This document shows, in pieces, positions 56,465-64,000 of a DNA stretch of 64,000 nt. The stretch is from Candidatus Bipolaricaulis sibiricus (lineage in GTDB: Bacteria > Bipolaricaulota > Bipolaricaulia > Bipolaricaulales > Bipolaricaulaceae), in contig CP034928.1 in assembly GCA_004102645.1 (NCBI GenBank), forward strand, positions 186,001-250,000, in the 5' to 3' direction. Numbering within the stretch: the stretch's first letter is position 1; each line of letters opens with the position of its first letter. Below the pieces are notes generated by a model. That model saw only the letters and a program-made list of their open reading frames with translations, did not search any database and was not told where the DNA came from. The position numbers were made by a program, and so were the translations under genes.

Positions 56465-57757
56465 ATGAAGCTAGGAAGAGTTCTTCTCGTCGTGTTCGGG
56501 GTGTTGGTGGGGATCGTCGGGGTCGGCCTGATCATCGGGGGAACGGCAGGGCTCGTGTTCCGCCTGGCGTTTGCCGATCGCGACGGGTTCGTGACGTCGG
56601 GCGAGGTCCGGCTGCTGAGCGACGCCTACGGGATCGTCACCCAGACGGCACGGATCGGCGGGGACGCGCCATGGTGGCGAGGGAGCCGGGCCACGCTGCG
56701 GGTCGAGGTGCGGGCGGCCGACCCCAGCCGCGCCCTGTTCGTGGGAGTCGCCGACTGGCGCGACGCCCAGGCCTACCTGGCCGGCGTGGCGCGGGACGAG
56801 GTCGTGGACTTCGAGCTCCGCCCGGTGTGGATCGGGTACCGCAGCATCCCCGGCGGACCGCCACCGGAACCGCCGGGCCGCCGGACGCTGTGGGCGGCCC
56901 GCGCGGAAGGCGTGGGGACACAGACGCTAACCTGGGACGTGAAGCCCGGCGAGTGGACGCTCGTCCTCATGAACGCCGACGGGTCCCCGGGGGTCGAGGC
57001 GTGGGCGGCGGTGGGGGTGAAGTTCCCCGCGCTCTTGCCGCTTGCGATCGGGATCCTCGTGGGTGGGGTGGCGCTCTTGGTGCTCGCCGTGGCCCTCATC
57101 TACGTCGGGGTGCGCGGTCGTCCCCTCGCCGAAGGGTCGCCGCAGCCCGAACCCGCCGAGGGTTACCCGCTCACCTTCACGGGCGAGCTCGCCGAGCCCC
57201 TGTCGCCCGCCCTGTGGCTGGTGAAGTGGTTCCTCCTCATCCCGCACTACGTCGTCCTCGCCTTCCTGTGGGTCGGGTTCGGCTTGTCGTGGCTCGTCTC
57301 GCTCCTGGCGATCCTGTTCACCGGCCGCTACCCGCGGGCCCTGTTCGACTACAACGTGGGCGTCCTGCGCTGGACGTGGCGGGTGGGGTTCTACGCGTAC
57401 CAGGCCCTTGGGACCGATCGCTACCCGCCGTTCACCCTGCAGTCAGGAGGCTACCCCGCGGATCTCGACGTGGTCTATCCGGAGCGGCTGTCCCGGGGCT
57501 TGGCGCTCGTGAAGTGGTGGCTGCTGGCGCTTCCCCACTACGCGGTGGTGAGCCTGTTCCAGGGCGGGGGAGGTCGGTCCGGCGGCGGGCTCGTGCCGCT
57601 GCTCACCTTGTTCGCTGGGGTGGCGCTCCTGTTCCGGGGCCGGTACCCGAAGGGGATCTTCGCGGTCGTGATGGACATGAACCGTTGGGCGTACCGGGTC
57701 GCGATCTACGCGGCGCTGATGACGGATCGCTACCCCCCGTTCCGGCTCGGGCAGTAG
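56465..57757 (+). CDS. DUF4389 membrane protein (two DUF4389 units)
   Basis: 430 residues. An N-terminal membrane segment (VLLVVFGVLVGIVGVGLIIGG) is followed by an about 130-residue strand-rich extracytoplasmic domain and another helix (PLAIGILVGGVALLVLAVALIYVG). Two DUF4389 units follow, each ending in the hallmark (D/T)RYPPF: WLVKWFLLIPHYVVLAFLW ... GTDRYPPFTL, and LVKWWLLALPHYAVVSLF ... MTDRYPPFRL. Function of the family is unknown. First gene of an operon. Confidence 0.82.
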   Translation: MKLGRVLLVVFGVLVGIVGVGLIIGGTAGLVFRLAFADRDGFVTSGEVRLLSDAYGIVTQTARIGGDAPWWRGSRATLRVEVRAADPSRALFVGVADWRDAQAYLAGVARDEVVDFELRPVWIGYRSIPGGPPPEPPGRRTLWAARAEGVGTQTLTWDVKPGEWTLVLMNADGSPGVEAWAAVGVKFPALLPLAIGILVGGVALLVLAVALIYVGVRGRPLAEGSPQPEPAEGYPLTFTGELAEPLSPALWLVKWFLLIPHYVVLAFLWVGFGLSWLVSLLAILFTGRYPRALFDYNVGVLRWTWRVGFYAYQALGTDRYPPFTLQSGGYPADLDVVYPERLSRGLALVKWWLLALPHYAVVSLFQGGGGRSGGGLVPLLTLFAGVALLFRGRYPKGIFAVVMDMNRWAYRVAIYAALMTDRYPPFRLGQ

Positions 57758-57773
57758 CGCACGGGAGGCAGAC

Positions 57774-58034
57774 GTGGCAGACGAGAGAAGGAGAACGGAG
57801 GAGTTCCGCGTGAGCGGGGAGGAGGTCCTGGCAAAGGTGAAGGAGCTCGTGCACGAGGGGAACGTGCGGCGGATCGCGATCCGCAACGAGAAGGGCGAGA
57901 CGGTCGTCGAGTTCCCGCTCACGGTGGGCGTGGTCGGGGCGCTGCTCCTCCCGATGTGGGCCGCGATCGGAGCGGTGGCGGCTCTCCTTACGAACTGCAC
58001 CATCGTCGTGGAACGGGTGAGCAACGAGCGATGA
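57774..58034 (+). CDS. DUF4342 protein
   Basis: 86 residues from the GTG at 57774 (GGGAGG upstream). The signature is EEFRVSGEEVLAKVKELVHEGNVRRIAIRNEKGETVVEFPLTVGVVGALLLPMWAAIGAVAALLTNCTIVVER: a charged N-terminal half and one hydrophobic hairpin. The family is uncharacterised and often sits near DUF4389 or regulatory proteins. ATGA overlap with the next gene. Confidence 0.85.
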   Translation: MADERRRTEEFRVSGEEVLAKVKELVHEGNVRRIAIRNEKGETVVEFPLTVGVVGALLLPMWAAIGAVAALLTNCTIVVERVSNER

Positions 58035-59479
58035 GCGCGCAGTCGGTGGCGATTGTCGGGGCGGGGATGGGTGGGCTCGCCGCTGGGGTCTACGGTCGGT
58101 TGGCAGGCCTGGACACGACGATCTTCGAGATGCACGACAAGCCCGGCGGGCTGTGCACGGCATGGACGCGCCAGGGGTACACGTTCGACGGCTGCATCCA
58201 CCACCTCGCCGGGTGCCTTCCCGGAACTCCCACCTACCGGATGTGGGAGGACCTCGGGGCGATGCCGCGGGAGGTCCTCTTTCCCGCTGAGCTTACCCAG
58301 GTCGAGACCCCGGAGGGAAAACGCCTCACCGTCCCCACCGACCTCGACCGGCTCGAGGCGCACCTCCTGGGCCTCGCACCCGGTGACCGCCGCCTGATTC
58401 GCAGGTACATCCGCGCCCTCCGGATCTTCACCCGGTTCGACCTGTTCGACGCGATGACCGGGTCTTGGCGCGAGTGGGCCCGTCTGCTCCGCCACGCGCC
58501 GACCGCGATCCGGTGGGGTCGGCTCACGATGCGCACGTTCGCCGCCCGGTTTCGCGACCCGTTTCTCCGCCAGGCGATGGCCACGATCCAATACGACTGG
58601 ACCGACACGCCGGTCATCCTTCACCTGAACATCCTCGCCGGGAGCGCGGTCCGCCGGTACGGGTTCCCCGCCGGCGGATCGCTCCGCTTCGCCCAGGCGA
58701 TCGCGGACCGGTACCTCTCCCTCGGGGGCGAGATCCACTACCGAGCGAAGGTCGAGGCGATCTTGGTCGAGCGCGGGCGCGCGGTCGGGGTGCGCCTCGG
58801 CGACGGAACAGAGTACAGGGCGGACGCGGTGATCTCCAACGCAACCCCGCATGCCACGCTGTTCAACCTCCTCGGCGGGAAGTACATGGACGAGAAGCTC
58901 CGCGCGGCGTTCGCCCGGCCCCAGGACGAGATGGTGATGGGGGTACACGTCTCGTTCGGCCTGGCCCGGGATCTGTCTCAGGAGCCGCACGCGATGGTTC
59001 TGTGGCTTCCCAAGCCTGTGGAGCTCGCGGATCGGGCCCGCGACCGCCTCGATCTCGAGCTGTTTGGGTTCGACCCGTCGCTTGCTCCGCCAGAGAAGGG
59101 CGTGCTGAAGGTACTTCTCGACACGAAGTGGAGGTACTGGGTGGAGCTGGCCCGCGACCGCAGCCGGTACCGCGCGGAGAAGGAGCGCCTTGCCAACACC
59201 GTCCTCCGGCTCCTCGAGCCCCGGTTCCCCGGGATTATGGGCCAGGTCGAGGTGTGGGATGTCGCCACCCCCCTCACCACGGAGCGGTACACGGGCGTGG
59301 GGCCGGGGTTCGCGTCGTCGCCCCGGTGGGGGGCCATGATGCTCTCCCGGCCGATGACCGTGCCTGGGGTGAAGGGCCTCCAAATCGTTGGGCAGTCCGC
59401 GGGCGGGGCGGGGATCCCCGGCTGCGCAACTATGGGCCGGAACGCGGTTCGCACGCTGATGGCGGCCGGGCGCGGGTGA
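58031..59479 (+). CDS. Phytoene-desaturase-like FAD-dependent oxidoreductase
   Basis: 482 residues. The N-terminal dinucleotide motif is VAIVGAGMGGLAAGVYGRLAGLDTTIFE, with KPGGLCTAWTRQGYTFDGCIHHLAG and the C-terminal FAD-closing QIVGQSAGGAGIPGCATMGRNAVRTL. It belongs to the CrtI/retinol-saturase-like group, which desaturates, saturates or isomerises polyenes; no carotenoid genes accompany it. Context with an acyl-AMP ligase/reductase suggests a lipid or polyene modification. Confidence 0.8.
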   Translation: MSAQSVAIVGAGMGGLAAGVYGRLAGLDTTIFEMHDKPGGLCTAWTRQGYTFDGCIHHLAGCLPGTPTYRMWEDLGAMPREVLFPAELTQVETPEGKRLTVPTDLDRLEAHLLGLAPGDRRLIRRYIRALRIFTRFDLFDAMTGSWREWARLLRHAPTAIRWGRLTMRTFAARFRDPFLRQAMATIQYDWTDTPVILHLNILAGSAVRRYGFPAGGSLRFAQAIADRYLSLGGEIHYRAKVEAILVERGRAVGVRLGDGTEYRADAVISNATPHATLFNLLGGKYMDEKLRAAFARPQDEMVMGVHVSFGLARDLSQEPHAMVLWLPKPVELADRARDRLDLELFGFDPSLAPPEKGVLKVLLDTKWRYWVELARDRSRYRAEKERLANTVLRLLEPRFPGIMGQVEVWDVATPLTTERYTGVGPGFASSPRWGAMMLSRPMTVPGVKGLQIVGQSAGGAGIPGCATMGRNAVRTLMAAGRG

Positions 59480-59544
59480 CGGAGGGCCGCGAGGCATATA
59501 CTCCCGGTGCGAGGGGAACGTGCCCCGGCGGAGGGAGGTGACGG

Positions 59545-60777
59545 ATGGCGCTCCCGCGCTCTTCGGCTGGACCGCGGATCCTGATGGTCGGGTACAACGG
59601 CGCGAACAACACCGGTGCCGAGGCACTCCTCCTCGCCGACATCGCCGACGTGCGCGCGGTTCTCGGCCCCCAGGCGCGGATCACTATTCCTTCCCTCAAC
59701 CCGGCGAACCTGCGCCGGTACGTTCGTGAGGATGAGCACCTGAGGATCGTTCGCCTCCCGCCCGTGTTCGTCCGCACCGCGCGCCGGCTTGTCCAGGACC
59801 ACGATCTGGTGATGCTCGTCGAGGGCAGCGCGTACATGGACACCTGGACCTCGGCCCTGCTGTGGGCGTTCCTCTGGGTGACGCACTGCGCGAAGACTTT
59901 CGGGAAGCCATCGTTGGCGTACGCGGTGGATGCGGGGTCTCTCAAGCCGGCGAACGCGCGGCGGGTGCGGCGGGAGGCGAGCAAGACCGACCTCATCATC
60001 ACCCGCAGCCGGGGCGCCGCGGAGCGGCTCCGCGGGTGGGGCGTGACGAGCGCGATCGAGGTCACGGCGGACAACGCGCTCACGTTCGTTCCCGACCCGT
60101 CGGACGCGGGCGTGGTCCGATGCCTGTGGCCGGACGCGCCGGCGCGGGTCGTGGGGATGGCCGTGGTCGACTTCCACCTCTGGCCGGTGGTCATCCGCCC
60201 GTTCGGGCGGCGGGCGAGCTGCTACCGGTGGCCGTACTACTTCCAGCGCTCTCGGGCGCGGTGCCGGGCAAGCCGGGCCCTGGCCGCGTCGTACGCTGCC
60301 CTGGCCGATGAGCTCGTCTCGACGCACGACGTAGGCATCGCGCTCATCGCCATGGAGGGGCTCGACGAACCCTTCGCCGCCACGGTGTGGAAAGGCATGC
60401 AGCATCAGGAACGGGCCCGTCTCTTCTCGGCGCGCACCCTCAACGCATCCCAGATGACGTGGCTCCTGCGCAGCCTGACCGCGCTCCAGACGTCGCGCTA
60501 CCACGCGGCGGTCCTGTCCCTGGCGGGCCAGGTGCCACAGGTTGCGGTGGGACATGACCTGCGGCTGCGGACGCTCTACGAGGAGCTCGGGCTCCGCGAC
60601 CGGTGGTTCGTGGAGCCGGAGCGGCTGGACCTTCTGCCCGCACGGATCGGCGAGCTCCTGCGGTCCCCCGCGGAGCAGCGGGGGCTCCTCACCGCCGGAC
60701 ACGCCGAACTCCTTGCCCGGGCCCAACGGAACCGGGAGCTCCTGCGAGCGTTCCTCGCTGACCGGGGGTGGGTCTGA
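59545..60777 (+). CDS. Polysaccharide pyruvyl transferase-family protein
   Basis: 410 residues. RILMVGYNGANNTGAEALLLADI is the characteristic start of the family, with DHDLVMLVEGSAYMD, GKPSLAYAVDAGSL, RSRGAAERLRGWGV and the late SRYHAAVLSLAGQVPQVAVGHDLRL. Members add pyruvate ketals to surface polysaccharides or teichoic-type polymers, or act as related transferases. Overlaps the next gene by 10 nt. Confidence 0.82.
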   Translation: MALPRSSAGPRILMVGYNGANNTGAEALLLADIADVRAVLGPQARITIPSLNPANLRRYVREDEHLRIVRLPPVFVRTARRLVQDHDLVMLVEGSAYMDTWTSALLWAFLWVTHCAKTFGKPSLAYAVDAGSLKPANARRVRREASKTDLIITRSRGAAERLRGWGVTSAIEVTADNALTFVPDPSDAGVVRCLWPDAPARVVGMAVVDFHLWPVVIRPFGRRASCYRWPYYFQRSRARCRASRALAASYAALADELVSTHDVGIALIAMEGLDEPFAATVWKGMQHQERARLFSARTLNASQMTWLLRSLTALQTSRYHAAVLSLAGQVPQVAVGHDLRLRTLYEELGLRDRWFVEPERLDLLPARIGELLRSPAEQRGLLTAGHAELLARAQRNRELLRAFLADRGWV

Positions 60778-63518
60778 CGCCCACCGTGCTCGTCACCGGT
60801 GCCGCGGGGTTCGTCGGCACAGAGGTCGTGAAGAGGCTGCTCGACGGCGGTAGCGCCGTCGTGGCGCTCGTTCGGGCCGCGGAGGGCGTCGCGGGGCAGC
60901 GGCTTGCCCGAGCGTGGTGGGACTGGCCCGACCTCCGGCGGGAGATCGGCCACGGGATCGAGCCCGTCGCGGGGAACGTGGCCGCTTCCTCCCTCGGACT
61001 GAACCCCGAGGCCTACGCGGACCTGGTGGGGCGGGTGACGCACGTCGTCCACGCCGCGGCCGACCTGCGGCTGGACGCCCCGCTCACGGATCTCCGGGCG
61101 ACGAACGTAGACGGCGTGCGGCACGTGCTGGAGTTTGCCCGCGCCGCGCGCCGGCATCGGTTGGTCCGGCTCGGTCACGTCTCCACGGCCTACGTGGCCG
61201 GCGCCCGCACGGGTGTCGTGCGGGAGGACGACCTTCCCGCAGCTCCCCGGTCCCGCAGCGCCTACGAGCAGACGAAGCACGAGGGCGAAGCCGCGGTGCG
61301 CTCGTCCATCGGCGAGGTCCCCACGTCGGTGTTCCGGCCGGGGATGATCGTCGGCGACTCCCGCACCGGGTATATCAAGACGTTCAACACCCTCTACCTC
61401 GCGCTGCGCCTGCTCCTCACGGGCCGACTCCACGTCGTCCCCACCTCTCCCGGGATGCGGCTGAACCTGATCCCGGTGGACTACGTCGCGGATGCGATCG
61501 TGCAGCTCCTGTTTGACCCACGGGCGGAGGGGCTCGCGTTCCACCTCACCCCGCCGTTCGACGGAGCTCCCACGGTGGGCGAACTCATCAGGTTCGTGCG
61601 TATCTGGGCTCGCCGCGAGCTCGGGGTGCGCGTTCCCCGCCCTCTGTACGCGCCCGTGCCCGAGAGGGCGGTTGCCGCGTTCGGATCCCTCGCGCCGGTT
61701 GCGGCCTACGTCCGGGAGCGGTGCCGCTACGACCGGACGAACGCCGATCGCCTGCCGGGGACGTACGCCGGGGACTGGCGGGAGATGATGCCCGCTCTGC
61801 TCGAGTTCGCCGCGCGGTGCGGGTTCCTGCACCGCTCGGAGCGCACGGTCCACGAGCAGGTGCTCGTGCGGTTGGCGAGCCGGAGCCGTCCGGTGCGGTA
61901 CCACGATCTCCGAGCCGGAAAGACGGTGGCCCGGGATCCCGCCCTGCTGAGGAAGGAGATCCTGCGGGCGACGGGGGCCCTGCGCGCCCTCGGGGTGGAG
62001 CCCGGGGACCGGGTGGCGCTCGTGGGGCCGAACAGCACGCGTTACCTTGTGCTCGACACAGCAATCGGGCTCTCTGGCGCGGTGAGCGTCCCCCTGTACT
62101 TCACGAGCCCACCGTCCGAGGTGCGGACGGTTCTCGCGGACAGCGGGGCGAAGCTCCTGTTGGCTGGCCTGGGTTCGCTGCTCGATCGCCTGGACGAGGT
62201 GGGGGCACCGCCCGTAGTGATCTCGTTCGCCGGCGAAGTACCCGAGGATCGGCTTCCCCTCGGCGTGCTCGGGTGGGAGGCGTTCCTCGCGCTCGGCGCC
62301 GATGACGAGCACCTCGCCCGGAGCCCGGTCGGGCCGGACGACCTCGCCACGCTCCGCTACACGTCGGGCACGACCGGGCCGCCGAAGGGGGTGATGTTCC
62401 GCCACGACCAGCTCCGGTGGATGGCGGAGACACTGGCGAGCCTGCTCCCGTGGAAGCCACGAACCCGGCGTGGGACGTACCTCTCGTTCCTGCCGCTGAA
62501 CCATGTGGTGGAGGGGATTCTGGGCACGTACGCCCCGCACTACATGCCGGCGCGGGTGGACGTGATGTTCCTCGACGACTTCCGACGCCTGGCCGACGGT
62601 CTGCGCCGGGTGCGGCCGACGGTGTTCTTCTCCGTCCCCCGGTTCTACGAGAAGCTGTGGGACGCGTTCCACGCGAGCCGGGTCGGACCGTGGTGCCAGC
62701 GGAGCGGGCCGATCGGGCGTGACCTCCTCCGTTCGTTCATCCGACGCCGGCTGCTCGTCCGCGCCGGTCTCGACCGCTGTGCCCAGCTCATCTCCGGCTC
62801 GGCCCCGATCGCCGAGGGTCTGCTCCGGGAGCTGTCCGCTCTTGGGATCGAGGTTCACAACGCGTACGGACTGACCGAGGCCCCCCTCGTGACCCTGAAC
62901 CGGGCGGGGAGGAACCGCATCGGAACGGTGGGCGAGCCGCTCCCGGAGACCGAAATCTGCCTCGCCGAGGACGGCGAGGTCCTCGTACGCGGTCCGCAGG
63001 TGACGCCGGGGTACTGGGGGCGGGAGGCCGAACAGCCGTTCCACGGCGGGTGGCTTCTCACCGGCGACCTCGGCGAGCTCCGCGACGGGTTCCTTGTCAT
63101 CACGGGTCGCAAAAAGGACCTCCTGAAGACGGCGTATGGGAAGTACGTGAGCCCCGGCAAGGTGGAGGCCCTCCTCAAGGGGATCCCGGGCGTGGCCGAG
63201 GCGCTGGTGGTGGGAGAGGGGCGGCCATACTGCGCCGCGCTCTTGTGGGTGTCCAAGGACGATCCCTGCCTAGAGGGCAAGCGGCTCGATGAGGCGGTCG
63301 AGTCTGTGAACCGGAACCTCTCCCACCCCGAGCAGGTGAAGGCGTGGGCCGTCCTGGCGCACGACCTCTCGATCGAGCGGGGAGATCTGACCGCGAACCT
63401 CAAGCTTCGGCGGGCGGTGGTGCTCGAACGTAGGAGCGATGCTGTCGCTGCCCTGTACGAAGCGGGCACCGTCCCCGCTGGGGTCCTCCACCTCGGGCGG
63501 GCGACTCCTGGGCCGTGA
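60768..63518 (+). CDS. Fusion of NAD(P)-dependent reductase/epimerase and AMP-dependent acyl-CoA/acyl-ACP ligase
   Basis: 916 residues from the GTG at 60768. The N-terminal extended SDR (about 1-360) has VLVTGAAGFVGTEV, the catalytic YEQTK and AVRSSIGEVPTSVFRPGMIVG, the thioester-reductase/male-sterility-like type. The C-terminal adenylating domain (about 365-916) has RYTSGTTGPPKGVMFRHDQL, FFSVPRFYEKLWDAF, NAYGLTEAPLVTLN, LLTGDLGELRDGFLVITGRKKDLLKTAYGKYVSP, typical of long-chain fatty acyl-CoA synthetases. No carrier protein domain lies between. The order (reductase first) is opposite to carboxylic acid reductases. It could activate and reduce a long-chain acid, or do both independently. Confidence 0.85.
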   Translation: MGLTPTVLVTGAAGFVGTEVVKRLLDGGSAVVALVRAAEGVAGQRLARAWWDWPDLRREIGHGIEPVAGNVAASSLGLNPEAYADLVGRVTHVVHAAADLRLDAPLTDLRATNVDGVRHVLEFARAARRHRLVRLGHVSTAYVAGARTGVVREDDLPAAPRSRSAYEQTKHEGEAAVRSSIGEVPTSVFRPGMIVGDSRTGYIKTFNTLYLALRLLLTGRLHVVPTSPGMRLNLIPVDYVADAIVQLLFDPRAEGLAFHLTPPFDGAPTVGELIRFVRIWARRELGVRVPRPLYAPVPERAVAAFGSLAPVAAYVRERCRYDRTNADRLPGTYAGDWREMMPALLEFAARCGFLHRSERTVHEQVLVRLASRSRPVRYHDLRAGKTVARDPALLRKEILRATGALRALGVEPGDRVALVGPNSTRYLVLDTAIGLSGAVSVPLYFTSPPSEVRTVLADSGAKLLLAGLGSLLDRLDEVGAPPVVISFAGEVPEDRLPLGVLGWEAFLALGADDEHLARSPVGPDDLATLRYTSGTTGPPKGVMFRHDQLRWMAETLASLLPWKPRTRRGTYLSFLPLNHVVEGILGTYAPHYMPARVDVMFLDDFRRLADGLRRVRPTVFFSVPRFYEKLWDAFHASRVGPWCQRSGPIGRDLLRSFIRRRLLVRAGLDRCAQLISGSAPIAEGLLRELSALGIEVHNAYGLTEAPLVTLNRAGRNRIGTVGEPLPETEICLAEDGEVLVRGPQVTPGYWGREAEQPFHGGWLLTGDLGELRDGFLVITGRKKDLLKTAYGKYVSPGKVEALLKGIPGVAEALVVGEGRPYCAALLWVSKDDPCLEGKRLDEAVESVNRNLSHPEQVKAWAVLAHDLSIERGDLTANLKLRRAVVLERRSDAVAALYEAGTVPAGVLHLGRATPGP

Positions 63519-64000
63519 GCGTGCGCTTGGTCCTAGCCGCGCGGTGGCTCCCCCCGTTCGTGGAGCGATGGATGCTGGACCGAGTGGCGCGCGTCACGAA
63601 CGGCGCCCTCGATGAGCTCCTCCTCGAGCATGCCCCGGGGGAGGTGGCACGAATCTGGGCAGGTGAGGGCCGTCTTCCGCGGCGGATGGCCGCGCGACGG
63701 GCGAAGCTGGCGCAGGTCCATGCCCAGCGCGTGCTCGCCCTGGCGGATGCGCTCGGGGAGGAGCGGGCCGTAGAACTGGCGCGGGCCCGTCTGTTCCCCG
63801 TGGGCGTGGCCCTGGGGAAGGATGCGCGTCGCCTCCTCGGGGTGGGCAATGCCCTTGATGAGGTGGAGCGGGCAGCGCGTGTTCTGTACCGAACGCTGGG
63901 GATCGCGTTCCGGCTCGATCTCGGTCCGCCAGTGCGGCTCGTCGTCGAGCGCTGCGCCCTCGCTCCCCACTACGGACCCGTCACCTGCCGGGCCCTGTCT
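63515..64000 (+). CDS. Uncharacterised protein, 3' end beyond window
   Basis: The frame is open from the GTG at 63515 (GTGA overlap with the preceding stop) to the window edge, at least 162 residues. It is soluble, Arg/Leu-rich and helical (RRMAARRAKLAQVHAQRVLALADALGEERAVELARARLF). Near the edge are RLVVERCALAPHYGPVTC, a Cys-containing pattern somewhat like that of L-2-amino-thiazoline-4-carboxylate hydrolase-type proteins (ERC...C). I would not assign a function. It is the next gene of the FAD oxidoreductase - pyruvyl transferase - reductase/ligase operon. Confidence 0.65.
   Translation, partial: MSVRLVLAARWLPPFVERWMLDRVARVTNGALDELLLEHAPGEVARIWAGEGRLPRRMAARRAKLAQVHAQRVLALADALGEERAVELARARLFPVGVALGKDARRLLGVGNALDEVERAARVLYRTLGIAFRLDLGPPVRLVVERCALAPHYGPVTCRALS

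Noticed and set aside
1-64000. tRNA or rRNA genes
   Set aside because: I scanned the gene-free gaps for T-loop and acceptor-type motifs and found none convincing; a covariance-model search would be decisive.

Overview
**Organism.** The window is strongly GC-rich and densely packed. Most genes overlap by 4 nt (ATGA/GTGA) or sit a few bases apart. It encodes an anaerobic, H2-evolving metabolism: a 2-oxoacid:ferredoxin oxidoreductase subunit, a complete Mbh-type membrane-bound [NiFe]-hydrogenase and the Hyp maturation factors. It also encodes proteins that look like diderm outer-membrane beta-barrels. Translation and repair genes are bacterial (prfB, ffh, rpsP, pheT, ruvA). This fits an uncultured anaerobic diderm lineage; Bipolaricaulota/Acetothermia is my best guess, but nothing in the sequence names the taxon. 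No rRNA, tRNA or CRISPR array was seen.

**Layout.** 1-0.66 kb: end of a ferredoxin oxidoreductase beta subunit. 0.86-3.9 kb: a minus-strand operon of three tandem ribbon-helix-helix/cupin paralogues plus a C45-family peptidase, with a palindrome just upstream. 3.9-8.2 kb: rsmI, prfB, an 18-odd-repeat leucine-rich exported protein and a small barrel protein. 8.5-12.4 kb: the most unusual region, described below. 12.4-17.1 kb: amidase, feoAB, yggS, amrS. 17.4-29.2 kb: tsaE-pheT, an M1 peptidase fused to a putative barrel, a CorC/CNNM protein, ffh-rpsP-khpA-trmD, yqgF-ruvA-yigZ. 29.3-36.4 kb: acyl-CoA ligase, cytidine deaminase, barrel and repeat proteins, and a decayed VIT/WD40 patch. 36.4-41.2 kb: hypF, alr, hypA, hypB. 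41.3-49.2 kb: mbhA-N. 49.4-52.8 kb: peptide ABC transporter without its ATPases. 53-56.4 kb: short mobile repeats, a cyclase-TPR protein and a broken ATPase. 56.5-64 kb: an operon with a phytoene-desaturase-like enzyme, a polysaccharide pyruvyl transferase-like protein and a reductase/acyl-AMP ligase fusion.

**Main discovery candidate (8.5-12.4 kb).** Three tandem minus-strand cassettes each have the order [secreted precursor peptide] - [small multi-membrane-segment protein] - [C39 peptidase]. Only the last cassette keeps a complete stand-alone C39 peptidase. The other two keep just the first codons of it, ending at a 32-bp near-identical seam. All three precursors share a Sec-like signal sequence followed by a leader that aligns without gaps to the double-glycine leader pattern (L-S-x-x-E-L-x-x-V-x-G) but with an acidic residue at -1. 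The sequences after the leader are unrelated. I infer a modular bacteriocin- or signalling-peptide system with leader cleavage outside the cytoplasm. Cassette 1 is decayed and cassette 2 has lost the ATG at the conserved start position.

**Two genome-wide habits show up.** First, many genes without a Shine-Dalgarno sequence have a -10-like hexamer only 5-9 nt before the start codon, and several have a TTG-type -35 element 16-18 nt further up. This suggests common leaderless transcription. Second, several families of short tandem or inverted micro-repeats sit between genes, and some have extended or interrupted reading frames (pheT, mbhC, mbhL, the ruvA end). A 368-bp element with GGGGTCAG terminal inverted repeats has two half-copies nearby.
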